This document shows, piece after piece, positions 45,801-53,884 of a stretch of 64,000 nucleotides of DNA (positions within the stretch are counted from its first letter, which is position 1; the number at the start of each line of letters is the position of its first letter). The stretch comes from an uncultured Bacteroides sp. (lineage in GTDB: Bacteria > Bacteroidota > Bacteroidia > Bacteroidales > Bacteroidaceae): NCBI GenBank assembly GCA_900766005.1, contig CAAFTU010000041.1:1-64000 (forward strand), read 5' to 3'. The position numbers and the translations under genes were made by a program. The notes beneath the pieces were generated by a model. That model searched no databases, was not told where the DNA came from, and was given only the letters and a program-made list of their open reading frames with translations.

Positions 45801-45975
45801 ACACCGTCAAGGCACTGGCACCCGGATACGAAGCACTGATCTTCACCACCGGAGGGGTAATTTGAGGATACTGGTCCACCGGAAGCATCGTCAGTCCGAT
45901 AATACCGACAATCACAATCACGATGGAGATGACCATCGAAAAGACCGGTCTATCTATAAAGAAACTTACTTTCAT
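42871..45975 (-). CDS. RND multidrug efflux pump (AcrB/HAE1 type)
   Basis: A 1034-residue inner-membrane proton antiporter with 12 helices and two large periplasmic loops. It opens MKVSFFIDRPVFSMVISIV and has GLILAIGIVVDDAIVVVEGVEH in helix 4, whose two Asp residues carry protons, and GLAAKNAILIVEFAK in helix 10 with the matching Lys. Length and motifs place it in the hydrophobe/amphiphile efflux (HAE1) family. It lies between the adaptor and channel genes. Substrates cannot be told from sequence. Confidence 0.96.
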   Translation of the reverse strand: MKVSFFIDRPVFSMVISIVIVIVGIIGLTMLPVDQYPQITPPVVKISASYPGASALTVSQAVATPIEQEINGTPGMLYMESSSSNSGGFSATVTFDVSADPDLAAVEIQNRVKLAESRLPAEVVQNGISVEKQAASQLMTICLTSADPKFDEIYLSNFATINVLDVIRRIPGVGRVSNIGSRYYAMQIWAQPDKLANFGLTVKDLQDALKDQNRESAAGVLGQQPVKGLDVTIPITTQGRLSTVSQFEDIVVRANPNGSIIRLKDVARVSLEASSYSTESGINGENAAVLGIYMLPGANAIEVAERVKEAMKEISSNFPEGLSYEIPFDMTTYISESIHEVYKTLFEALVLVVLVVYLSLQSWRATVIPVVAVPISLIGTFGFMLIFGFSLNILTLLGLILAIGIVVDDAIVVVEGVEHIMETEKLSPYEATKKAMNGLASALIATSLVLAAVFVPVSFLSGITGQLYRQFTVTIVVSVLISTVVALTLSPVMCSLILKPDSGKKKNVVFRKINEWLALGSNKYVGSVTRVIKHPRRVLSGFGVLLIAILLIHRLIPTSFLPVEDQGYFKIELELPEGTTLERTRNVTDRAIAYLEKNPYIGYIQNVTGSSPRIGSNQGRTELTVILKPWEERKSTTIQEIMKEIEMHLKEYPECKVYLSTPPVIPGLGTSGGFEMQLEARGEATFEQLVDAADTLMHYASQHKGIAGLSSSLQSEIPQLYFDVDRDKVKLLGVPLADVFSTMKAYTGSVYVNDFNMFNRIYKVYIQAEAPYREHKSNINLFFVKASNGAMVPLTSLGNASYTTGPGSIKRFNMFTSAVINGTAAQGYSSGQVMETMEQIAQQHLPDNIGVEWSGLSYQEKMAGGQTGLVMALVFLFVFLFLAAQYESWTVPIAVLLSLPVAALGAYLGVGLCGLENDVYFQIGLVMLMGLAAKNAILIVEFAKVQVDKGEDLIESAIYASKLRFRPILMTSLAFVLGMLPMVLASGPGSASRQAIGTGVFFGMIFAIIFGIILVPFFFVLVYKTKSKILNLKK

Positions 45976-46004
45976 CGTTTACTCACCTTTAACATTAAAT
46001 TCAC

Positions 46005-47165
46005 TTACAATTTAGACGGACGCACCTTCATGCCCGGAGTCAGTTTGTGGAATCCTTCCGACACAATTGTTTCATCGGCCGCCAAACCGCGTTCCACCAC
46101 TACATTGTTGCCCACTTCAGGACCCAGTTCGATAAAGCGTTTTTCCACCGTACAGTCCTTACGCATTGTAAAGATATACGCACCGCCCTTTTCCACGATC
46201 ACCGCCTTCATCGGCACCACCAGTGCACCTTCGCGCACATCCAGCAGTAGTTTCACCTTCGTAAACTGTCCCGGCAGCAACACCTGCTTCGGATTCGGCA
46301 TTTCTGCACGCACCGAGAACGTACCCGTCTGCGGGTCTACCTGTGGTTCAGCGAAATCCACATATCCTTTATAGGGATACACAGTGTTGTCTGCCAATGT
46401 AATGGTAATATTCGGTTGCCAGGAACGAGTAGAGTCCTGCTGTCCAAGGTTGATATTTCTTTCCTTACTCTTCAGATAATCGAGAGCCGTCATATTGAAG
46501 TCCACCAATACCGTGTCACTTTTCACGATTGTAGCCAACAGCGACTTACCGCCCGGACCTACCAATGTACCCAAGTCCACGTTTCTTTCACTGATATGTC
46601 CCGACAACGGCGAGCGAACAATTGTATAACCCAGTTCCAGTTCTGCCTGAGCCAGATCCGCCTCACTCATAGCCACCGTAGCCTCAGCACTCTCATAAGC
46701 AGCCACCGCATTATCCAAGTCAAGCTGACTGGCAGCATTCTGCTCAAACAACGGACGGATACGCTTCAAGTCACGGTCTGCCTTCAGAGCCTGTGCCTGA
46801 TCTTTCTTCAGCTGTGCTCTGGCCTTATCAGCCTTTGCCCGATACTGATCCTGATTAATCACAAACAACACCTGATTTTTACCCACATACGTACCTTCAG
46901 CAAAAAGCATCTTCTCCAGATAACCTTCCACACGGGCACGCACTTCAACAAACTGCTGAGCCCGGATACGTCCCACGTATTCTCCATAAATTTCCACGTC
47001 ATCCTTCACCACCGGTTCTACAATCACTGTAGGCATCAGCGGTTCCGCCTTTTGCGGGCGAGTCAAAAACCAATACACTCCGAAAACAATCGCCATACAT
47101 ACCAAAGCAGCAATGGTTCTTTTCCTCTTCAATTTCAATTCCCGTTTTGAGAAGAATAATCTCAT
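46005..47165 (-). CDS. RND efflux periplasmic adaptor
   Basis: A 386-residue membrane fusion protein (AcrA type). An uncleaved N-terminal membrane anchor (TIAALVCMAIVFGVYWFLT) replaces the usual lipoprotein signal. It has the lipoyl half-motifs (VRARVEGYLEKMLFAEGTYV and ELGYTIVRSPLSGHISERNV), a hairpin between them, a beta-barrel domain (VDPQTGTFSVRAEMPNP) and the membrane-proximal end. First gene of the efflux operon. Confidence 0.94.
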   Translation of the reverse strand: MRLFFSKRELKLKRKRTIAALVCMAIVFGVYWFLTRPQKAEPLMPTVIVEPVVKDDVEIYGEYVGRIRAQQFVEVRARVEGYLEKMLFAEGTYVGKNQVLFVINQDQYRAKADKARAQLKKDQAQALKADRDLKRIRPLFEQNAASQLDLDNAVAAYESAEATVAMSEADLAQAELELGYTIVRSPLSGHISERNVDLGTLVGPGGKSLLATIVKSDTVLVDFNMTALDYLKSKERNINLGQQDSTRSWQPNITITLADNTVYPYKGYVDFAEPQVDPQTGTFSVRAEMPNPKQVLLPGQFTKVKLLLDVREGALVVPMKAVIVEKGGAYIFTMRKDCTVEKRFIELGPEVGNNVVVERGLAADETIVSEGFHKLTPGMKVRPSKL

Positions 47166-47227
47166 AATCTAATCCTATTAATAATTTAACTTATGTTTGT
47201 TCTATTTATCATAGACAAAATCGGTGC

Positions 47228-47235
47228 CAAAATTA
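47228..47235 (-). promoter_or_regulatory. Possible -7 element of the efflux operon
   Basis: TAATTTTG on the minus strand, 63 bp before the adaptor ATG; no good -33 partner. No regulator gene is adjacent to the operon. Confidence 0.35.
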
Positions 47236-47392
47236 CGAATTTTTTATAATATATTGGTATTCAAATTAATAATTCTACACATAGAATATCACAATTTGTG
47301 GATTTCACAGGCAAAGTGTAGAAAGAATCCACAAAACCGACAAACGGAACATTTTTTCACCCTTTTGGAAACCGGAGAAACAAATAAAGCCC

Positions 47393-47400
47393 TACATTTG
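47393..47400 (+). promoter_or_regulatory. -7 element of the patatin gene
   Basis: TACATTTG, perfect TAnnTTTG, with TTTG at 47364-47367 (25 bp upstream, slightly long); ATG at 47433. Confidence 0.5.
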
Positions 47401-47432
47401 TATTAATAGTAATAACACTAAACTGTCAGCAA

Positions 47433-49649
47433 ATGAAAAAACAGATATCTGCCCTAATTGTTCTCGTTGCGCTTTCCTTTGCCCTTCTGCCGCTCCATGC
47501 CCAAAAGCAGCGCAAGAAAGTAGGCGTTGTACTCAGTGGCGGAGGAGCCAAGGGAGTGGCTCACATCAAAGCCCTCAAGGTGATAGAAGAAGCCGGTATC
47601 CCCATCGACTACATAGCCGGCACCAGCATGGGAGCCATCGTCGGCGGACTTTATGCCATCGGCTACACCCCTGCTCAGATGGACAGCATGGTACGTAAGC
47701 AAGACTGGACCTTCCTGCTCAGCGACCGTGTGAAACGCAGTTCCATGTCGCTCACCGACCGTGAGCAATCAGAAAAATACATCATTTCCATTCCCTTCAC
47801 CAAGACTCCCAAAGAATCGGCAGCAGGCGGCATCATGAAAGGCCAGAACCTGGCCAACCTCTTTAGCGACCTCACCATGGGCTATCACGACTCCATCGAC
47901 TTCAACCGACTGCCCATCCCGTTTGCCTGTGTGGCTGCCAATCTGGTAAATGGAGAACCCGTCGTTTTCCGAAGCGGAGTACTGTCCACCGCCATGCGAG
48001 CCAGCATGTCGATACCCGGAGCCTTCTCTCCCGTACGTATGGACAGCATGGTACTGGTAGACGGAGGCATCGTCAACAACTATCCGGCCGACGTAGCGAA
48101 AGCCATGGGAGCCGATATCATCATAGGAGTGGACGTGCAGAACACCCTCAAGACAGCCTCCGAACTGACAGGCGTATCCGACATCCTGGGACAAGTAATC
48201 GACCTCACCTGCCAGGCCAACCACGAAAAGAACAAAAGTCTGACAGACACCTACATCCGAGTCAACGTAGACGGCTACTCCTCTGCCAGTTTCAACCGCA
48301 CCGCCATCGATAGCCTGATGCACCGGGGTGAAGAAGCAGCCCGTGCCAAGTGGTCTTCCTTGATGGAACTGAAAAAGAAAATCGGACTTCCATCCGATTA
48401 CAAGCCAACCCCCCACGGCCCCTTCTCCTCCTTGTCCAACGTACGCACAATCTATGTAAAAGACATCTCTTTCAGTGGAGTAGATGCCGATGACAAAAAA
48501 TGGCTGATAAAAAAATGCAACCTCAAAGAAAACAGCACCATCACGACCAAACAGATAGAACAAGCCCTGTTTCAGCTCCGGGGGAGCCAATCGTACTCCA
48601 ATGCCAACTACACCCTCACCGAAACACCGGAAGGCTATCTGCTCAACTTCGAGCTGGAAGAGAAATACGAAAAACAAATCAGCCTCGGCATCCGTTTCGA
48701 CTCCGAAGAAATAGCCTCCTTGCTTGTGGGAGCCACCGCCCGCCTCAGCACCCGTGTCCCCTCCCGCGTAGCCTTCACCGGCCGGTTGGGCAAACGATAT
48801 GCGGCCCGCCTCGACTACATCGTAGAACCCGTGCAGCAACGCAACTTCAACATCTCGTACCTGTTCCAATATAACGACATCAACATCTACGACAATGGCG
48901 AACGTGCCTACAACACCACCTACAAATACCACCTGGCCGAATTTGGTTTCTCCGATGTGTGGTACAAAAACCTGCGCTTCGGACTCGGGCTCCGATTTGA
49001 ATATTATAAATACAAAGATTTTCTGTTTAAGAAACCCGAACTCGCCAGCCTCTCCGTAGAGTCGCAGCACTTCCTTAGTTACTTTGCCCAACTGCATTAC
49101 AACACCTACGACAAAGGCTACTTCCCCCACCGGGGCAGCGACTTCCGGGCCGCATACTCCCTCTATACCGACAACATGGCTCAGTACAATGACCATGCCC
49201 CATTCTCCGCACTGAGTGCTTCGTGGACCAGCGTGATACCCGTTACCCGCCGATTTGCCATCCTCCCCTCCCTCTGCGGACGCATTCTGATAGGCAAGGA
49301 CTTTCCCTATCCATTAAAAAATGCCGTTGGCGGAGAAACCGAAGGATTCTACATTCCCCAAGAACTCCCCTTTGCCGGCACCACCAACCTCGAACTGCTC
49401 GACAACAGCCTGATTATCGGCTCCGTCAAGTTTCGGCAGCGCATGGGAGCTATCCACTACCTCACCCTCACAGGCAACTACGGTCTCACAGAAAGCAATT
49501 TCTTTGATATCCTAAAAGGGAAACAACTCTTCGGCATCAGCATGGGATACGGCATGAACAGCGCATTCGGCCCCTTGGAAATCTCCTTTGGATACTCCAA
49601 CCTCACCGACAAAGCCAGCTGTTTTGTCAACTTAGGCTATTACTTTTAA
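47433..49649 (+). CDS. Patatin-like phospholipase with outer-membrane beta-barrel
   Basis: A 738-residue exported protein: signal peptide (1-24), patatin domain (about 30-235) with oxyanion loop SGGGAKG (35-41), nucleophile GTSMG (Ser65) and DGG (Asp210), a POTRA-like linker (about 325-400; SFSGVDADDKKWLIKKCNL) and a BamA/TamA-like 16-stranded barrel to the C-terminal Phe (VNLGYYF). The layout is that of type Vd autotransporters such as PlpD, with the barrel retained. It may release fatty acids from phospholipids at the surface. Transcribed divergently from the efflux operon. Confidence 0.9.
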   Translation: MKKQISALIVLVALSFALLPLHAQKQRKKVGVVLSGGGAKGVAHIKALKVIEEAGIPIDYIAGTSMGAIVGGLYAIGYTPAQMDSMVRKQDWTFLLSDRVKRSSMSLTDREQSEKYIISIPFTKTPKESAAGGIMKGQNLANLFSDLTMGYHDSIDFNRLPIPFACVAANLVNGEPVVFRSGVLSTAMRASMSIPGAFSPVRMDSMVLVDGGIVNNYPADVAKAMGADIIIGVDVQNTLKTASELTGVSDILGQVIDLTCQANHEKNKSLTDTYIRVNVDGYSSASFNRTAIDSLMHRGEEAARAKWSSLMELKKKIGLPSDYKPTPHGPFSSLSNVRTIYVKDISFSGVDADDKKWLIKKCNLKENSTITTKQIEQALFQLRGSQSYSNANYTLTETPEGYLLNFELEEKYEKQISLGIRFDSEEIASLLVGATARLSTRVPSRVAFTGRLGKRYAARLDYIVEPVQQRNFNISYLFQYNDINIYDNGERAYNTTYKYHLAEFGFSDVWYKNLRFGLGLRFEYYKYKDFLFKKPELASLSVESQHFLSYFAQLHYNTYDKGYFPHRGSDFRAAYSLYTDNMAQYNDHAPFSALSASWTSVIPVTRRFAILPSLCGRILIGKDFPYPLKNAVGGETEGFYIPQELPFAGTTNLELLDNSLIIGSVKFRQRMGAIHYLTLTGNYGLTESNFFDILKGKQLFGISMGYGMNSAFGPLEISFGYSNLTDKASCFVNLGYYF

Positions 49650-49700
49650 AGACCCAAAAAGCAAAAACACAAAAAAAATATTACATTTCATTTTTTTTTA

Positions 49701-49708
49701 TAAATTTG
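49701..49708 (+). promoter_or_regulatory. -7 element of the truncated upxY locus
   Basis: TAAATTTG matches TAnnTTTG. It gives a leader of about 220 nt before the upxY ATG; long leaders are usual for UpxY-controlled capsule operons, whose antiterminator acts in this region. Confidence 0.5.
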
Positions 49709-49933
49709 CAGCGTTAATATAAAATAAATCAAAAGAAAGAAATCATTTTCTACACAGTAGAAAAATTGGGAATAGGCATCACACAGGGGAATTTATCTTT
49801 TTAGTCCACACCTACGGACAATAAGGATCAATTACAAACAAAGACACTATAAACCTCTGTACTACAAGCTAATACAAGAATTAGCATGAACTAAAGATGT
49901 GCACTAACACCAAAGATAAATAACATTATCATC

Positions 49934-50233
49934 ATGTTGTCATCCCTTTATACAGAAGCTGAAAAGAAACAAGTACATTGGTTTGTCATGCGTGCTTACA
50001 AAAACGAGAAGCTGGCAGAAGAAAAACTCAGCAGCAAGAACGGGCTGGAGCATTTCATTCCTAAGCACTATGCCGTAAGAACCTACCATGGCAAAAAGAC
50101 CCGCCAATTGGTACCCGTGATACCCAGTCTTCTGTTCGTACACGCCAGTCACTCCCAGATCACAGAATTCAAACAAACACAATACAATCGGTGCCAATGT
50201 AACATACGATGTAGATCGAGAATGGGTCGGTAG
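49934..50233 (+). pseudogene. Truncated UpxY-family transcription antiterminator
   Basis: The reading frame begins as a NusG-like UpxY antiterminator of capsular polysaccharide operons: SLYTEAEKKQVHWFVMRAYK, then EKLSSKNGLEHFIPKHYAVR and PVIPSLLFVHASHSQITEFK. After about residue 82 the sequence stops resembling the family and becomes a 17-residue junk tail (QYNRCQCNIRC), because the DNA has crossed into the neighbouring PI-PLC-like gene in another frame near 50177-50184. The middle part, including the KOW domain, is missing. No upxZ or capsule genes follow. Probably inactive. Confidence 0.85.
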
Positions 50234-51143
50234 TTGGGAGGAAACCTATAAATATACTTATAATTTCAATAGTGCAACAAACTTACCTATTAATGAAACC
50301 CAAAAAGATTTGACTGAAACGCTTAAAGTTATTACTGAAGGACTTAAAAATAGAAAAACTGAATGTGCTTTCTTGATTTTAACTTGTGAAGGCTCTATAG
50401 TGAAAACGACATATAATAAAAATTATAATGGAATTTCTGCTGGGCCGGGCGTTGGCTGGGAACAAGCTTGGATAGAAGCAGTTCAAGCCAAATTGAAGGA
50501 GTATGAAAGTATCTATCCTATATATGATAAGCCTATTACAGCAGAAACCACATTAGGAGATGTTGCCGGAAAAATTATAATTAAAGTTAATACAAACGAT
50601 CAGAATCAGGAACAATACATTGCAGCTGATGCAACGATTCCTGCCCTCTTCAGTATTTGGGAAAATCCGAAGGATCACAAACCTGATTATGTATCTACAG
50701 TCGATCTCCGCTGGGGAACACCCAATAGCAAATCACAACAAACACCTATGAATTGGATGTCTGCCGAGGTTACCAACGTTGGAATAGAAATTGACAAAGC
50801 AGGAAAAGAAACCTCAATTAGGAATATGTTTAAGAACGCAGTAGATATTTATAATGATCCTGAAAGTAAGCATAACACATACTTTATGGTGGATCTTGGC
50901 GGTTGTTATACGGATGGTAATGATACCCAAACATTAGCAAAGGATATGAATCAGCTTGCGGTTGATGCTTTGCAGACCCGTAAAGAAAACGCTTCAACCG
51001 GATTGGTATTCATGAACTTTGCCGACCGTGATACAGACTCTGGCGCCAATTACAAGAGTGACTATATCATCGCTACCATTATCGACAACAACTTTAAATT
51101 CGCGTTGCGTAAAAAACAGGCGGTAGCGGCAGCAACTAACTAA
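50177..51143 (+). pseudogene. 5'-truncated PI-PLC-like gene
   Basis: The frame is open from 50121 but has no credible start of its own: sense similarity begins near 50180 (TIGANVTYDVDREWVGSWEE) and runs to the TAA at 51143. KTECAFLILTCEGS, YPIYDKPITAETTLGDVAGKIIIKVN and the final DSGANYKSDYIIATIIDNNF resemble the later half of bacterial phosphatidylinositol-specific phospholipase C-like proteins. The first half, which carries the two catalytic His residues, is missing. An internal TTG at 50310 would give 277 residues. It is joined to a truncated upxY and lies 127 bp before an OmpA gene. Confidence 0.7.
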
Positions 51144-51155
51144 CCTCTCTCTCCT

Positions 51156-51194
51156 CTTTTCCGTTCTGCTTGCCCGGCAGGCAGAACGGAAAAG
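51156..51194 (+). repeat. Long hairpin between the PI-PLC-like remnant and OmpA gene
   Basis: A perfect 14-bp inverted repeat, CTTTTCCGTTCTGC and its complement, around an 11-base loop that itself can pair (TGCC/GGCA). It is followed by A-rich sequence, not T, so it is not a standard terminator for the plus strand. Confidence 0.6.
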
Positions 51195-51270
51195 AAAAAA
51201 GGCAGAAAAAAGACAAGAGAGAAAAAGAGGGAAAGAAAGATAAATTGAACAATAACTAAAAATCAATAAA

Positions 51271-52464
51271 ATGAAAAAGATAGCATTATTGACTGTATTT
51301 GCCGCAGGAGCACTCTCGCTGTCGGCTCAGAATTCCACTGTGGAAGAAAAAGTGGAATACAGCAAGGATAAGTATAAAGTGGAAACCAATCGCTTCTGGA
51401 GCAACTGGTTCATCAGTGCGGGAGCAGGTGTGAACTTCGGTTTCACCGACCATGATAAGCAAGCGGACTTTGGCGACCGTATCTCTCCGGCATTGGATAT
51501 TGCCGTAGGTAAATGGTTCACTCCGGGTATCGGTCTGCGGGTATCCTACAGCGGTCTGAACATGAAGGGAGCGAGCAACGTGACGCAGGACGGCCCGTCG
51601 CACACTACCGGCAAACCGATGCCGATGGGAAAAGGTTCGGGATATGACATGCAGTATCAGAAGTTCAGCTTCTACAACCTCCACGGGGATGTGCTGTTCA
51701 ACCTGTCGAACCTACTGTGCGGCTACAACGAAAAACGCATCTGGAACTGCAGCCCGTATGTGGGTATCGGCTGGGGTCGTGTGTGGGACAGTCCGCAATT
51801 CAAAGGGGTAACGGCCAACTTGGGTGTGCTGAACACGTTCCGTCTGAACGACTGGCTGGATGCAAATCTGGATATCCGGGGCATGATGACGGGCGAAGGT
51901 TTCGACGGTGCCTGGGGATCTGCCGAACACGATGGTGTACTGAGTGCTACCGTGGGATTGACATACAAATTCAAACGCCGCGGATGGGACCGCAGCAAGA
52001 CTGTGTATCGTTATGACTATGGTGACTTGGAAAGCATGCGCAACAAGCTGAACGAGATGAATGCAGAAAATGAACGCTTGAAGAAAGAGTTGGCACAAGG
52101 CAAGATGGCGGCTGCCCGCGAAACGGTGAAACGCATCGCTTCTGCCAACCTGGTGACTTTCCCTATCGGCAAGAGCAAGCTGAGCAACGAAGCTCGTGCC
52201 AACTTAGGTATGTTGGCTGAAGTAATCAAAGCAGGCGATAAGAATGCAGTCTACACCATTACGGGTTATGCAGATGCTGGCACGGGTAGCAAGCGCATCA
52301 ACGAAAAGTTGAGTAAGGCTCGTGCTGAAGCAGTGTATGAATGTCTGGTGGAAGAGTTCGGCATTGACAAGGCCCAGCTGAAGATTGACTATAAGGGTGG
52401 CGTGGAAAATATGTTCTACGATGATCCTCGTCTGAGCCGTGCGGTAATCACTCGCGCTGAATAA
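51271..52464 (+). CDS. OmpA-family outer-membrane protein (paralogue)
   Basis: A 397-residue exported protein: signal peptide (ending GALSLSAQ), beta-barrel region (SNWFISAGAGVNFGFTDHD, ALDIAVGKWFTPGIGLRVSY, HGDVLFNLSNLLCGYNEKR), a helical linker (LESMRNKLNEMNAENERLKK) and the OmpA peptidoglycan-binding domain (FPIGKSKLSNEARANL, TITGYADAGTGSKRIN, LSKARAEAVYECLVEE). It is a paralogue of the protein at 7090-8232, sharing long identical stretches in barrel and C-terminal domain, but with an insertion near residue 105-130 (GKPMPMGKGSGYDM). Confidence 0.93.
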   Translation: MKKIALLTVFAAGALSLSAQNSTVEEKVEYSKDKYKVETNRFWSNWFISAGAGVNFGFTDHDKQADFGDRISPALDIAVGKWFTPGIGLRVSYSGLNMKGASNVTQDGPSHTTGKPMPMGKGSGYDMQYQKFSFYNLHGDVLFNLSNLLCGYNEKRIWNCSPYVGIGWGRVWDSPQFKGVTANLGVLNTFRLNDWLDANLDIRGMMTGEGFDGAWGSAEHDGVLSATVGLTYKFKRRGWDRSKTVYRYDYGDLESMRNKLNEMNAENERLKKELAQGKMAAARETVKRIASANLVTFPIGKSKLSNEARANLGMLAEVIKAGDKNAVYTITGYADAGTGSKRINEKLSKARAEAVYECLVEEFGIDKAQLKIDYKGGVENMFYDDPRLSRAVITRAE

Positions 52465-52531
52465 ATTTCTAAGCAGGAAGCTGCTTCTTGTAGGCAGCAT
52501 CCTGCCGACACAGAAAGAAGAGTATAAAAAG

Positions 52532-52575
52532 AAATCCCCTTTCGCTGGCAAAGTGAAAGGGGATTTTCTTTTTAT
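52532..52575. terminator. Bidirectional terminator OmpA / Rpn gene
   Basis: AAATCCCCTTTC pairs with GAAAGGGGATTT around 11 bases and is flanked by A- and T-runs, between convergent genes. Confidence 0.85.
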
Positions 52576-52621
52576 TATCCTTAAGTTGCAGGCTTCTGCA
52601 TAAAAAGAAAGTGCATCAAAC

Positions 52622-53608
52622 TTATAAAGCAGCGATTTCTTCTGCTGACAAGCCTGTAGTGATAGCAATGATTTCCACGTCAACTCCTTTTTCTTTCAAA
52701 CTCTTGGCGATAATCGCACTTGCTTCCGCACGACCTTCTGCACGACCTTCCGCCAGGCCTTCCGCACGACCTTCCGCCAAGCCTTCTGCACGACCATTTT
52801 CGCGTGCGGTGGCTTCTGCTGCAAGACCTACCAAAAAACTATCCAACGCTTTATCGTAGGCAATACGATCAGACTCTGACAAGTTGGCCAATGTGGCTAA
52901 CTTATCTAAACGCTCAAAAACCTGTTCTTTTAAAGCTGCAGGCATTCTATCCCATGTATACATATGCTTCAACGTATAAATTAATTTATCATAGAGAGTG
53001 GTACATTCTTTTAACTTCTTATCGAAATAAGGGAACTGCAAGTATATCTGACGAAAATGCGGATTAATCTGTTCCCCTGTACTACGGTCGGCAATGATCG
53101 TGTCTGTACGGAACTTACACGGAAGCCCATTTTCTTTAAAATTCATCAGAAATATGCCATAAACCGTATGCAAGCGGTATTCAGACCCGTAAGGTTGTTT
53201 TTCTGCTACATATTCCATAGCTTCATCTCTGACTTCGGAATCTGTTGAAGAAGACTTGGGAAAGGCATACTTAAAATTTTTAGGAGATTTGTGAATCTGC
53301 CGTCCTATTGCACGGCAAACGTAGTACAACGTCCGATCTAAAAAATGATGGTGGTAACGGCATTGCATCTCAACAATTATATACTCCCCTGTTGAAGTAA
53401 GACAGTATAAATCGTAAATAATACCCCGATTGTGCACATTCTGCTCATAATTTTCTTTATCCAAAAAACACAGATCTTCCACAATGTGTTCACCAGCAAG
53501 CAGTTCATTCAACAAAGTGATTAAAAGCTCTTTACTGGCTTCTTGACCAAAGATAATTTTAAATCCGACATCGGTAAACGGATTCACATAAATTCCAGCC
53601 ATAATCAT
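52622..53608 (-). CDS. Rpn-family PD-(D/E)XK nuclease/putative transposase
   Basis: A 328-residue protein of the Rpn / PDDEXK_2 family (recombination-promoting nucleases; often called transposases though not shown to transpose). It has the N-terminal NPFTDVGFKIIFGQEASKEL, the catalytic core GIIYDLYCLTSTGEYIIVEMQ (Asp, Glu and Gln in the DxxC...EMQ form), and a helical C-terminal part. Residues about 265-292 are a repeat of the type GRAEGLAEG. ATG codons at 53608 and 53602 are both possible. A -7 element (TATATTTG, 53626-53633) lies just upstream. Confidence 0.88.
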   Translation of the reverse strand: MIMAGIYVNPFTDVGFKIIFGQEASKELLITLLNELLAGEHIVEDLCFLDKENYEQNVHNRGIIYDLYCLTSTGEYIIVEMQCRYHHHFLDRTLYYVCRAIGRQIHKSPKNFKYAFPKSSSTDSEVRDEAMEYVAEKQPYGSEYRLHTVYGIFLMNFKENGLPCKFRTDTIIADRSTGEQINPHFRQIYLQFPYFDKKLKECTTLYDKLIYTLKHMYTWDRMPAALKEQVFERLDKLATLANLSESDRIAYDKALDSFLVGLAAEATARENGRAEGLAEGRAEGLAEGRAEGRAEASAIIAKSLKEKGVDVEIIAITTGLSAEEIAAL

Positions 53609-53625
53609 TTTTATTTAGACAAAAA

Positions 53626-53633
53626 CAAATATA
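53626..53633 (-). promoter_or_regulatory. -7 element of the Rpn gene
   Basis: TATATTTG on the minus strand, 17 bp before the first ATG; no -33 element at proper spacing. Confidence 0.5.
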
Positions 53634-53699
53634 GGGAATCTTTTGATTCGATGATAACTCGCGAGCGTTTTTTTCAAAAGAATTCTGTATTTTTGTGAT

Positions 53700-53884
53700 A
53701 TGAATCCTAAAGTGTATCCTCAGATGGAAGCAACAATGAATAATCAAACGGTGCAGTAGAGCAGTTGGATTTTCTTGTGGAAGAGTGCAGGAAGACTGGC
53801 TTGGCTATCTATCTTTTCATCGACGAGTACGACCATTTCACGAACAAGATTCTTTCCGAACCGGCGTGTCTGAAGCACTCGTAA
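53700..53884 (+). pseudogene. Remnant of an AAA-ATPase gene
   Basis: A frame at 53744-53884 encodes VEQLDFLVEECRKTGLAIYL followed by FIDEYDHFTNKILSEPACLK before a stop. The hydrophobic strand ending in DEYD is a Walker B motif as found in AAA-ATPase-like proteins common in Bacteroides (linked to PD-(D/E)XK nucleases). Walker A and all else are missing, and the sequence ends exactly where the palindromic repeats start. An ATG at 53700 with a -7-like TATTTTTG at 53688-53695 opens a 19-codon frame (MNPKVYPQMEATMNNQTVQ) that stops before the fragment, in another frame. Confidence 0.65.

Noticed and set aside
52622..53608. Insertion sequence carrying the Rpn gene
   Set aside because: No terminal inverted repeats or target duplication were seen around it; Rpn proteins are usually stand-alone genes.
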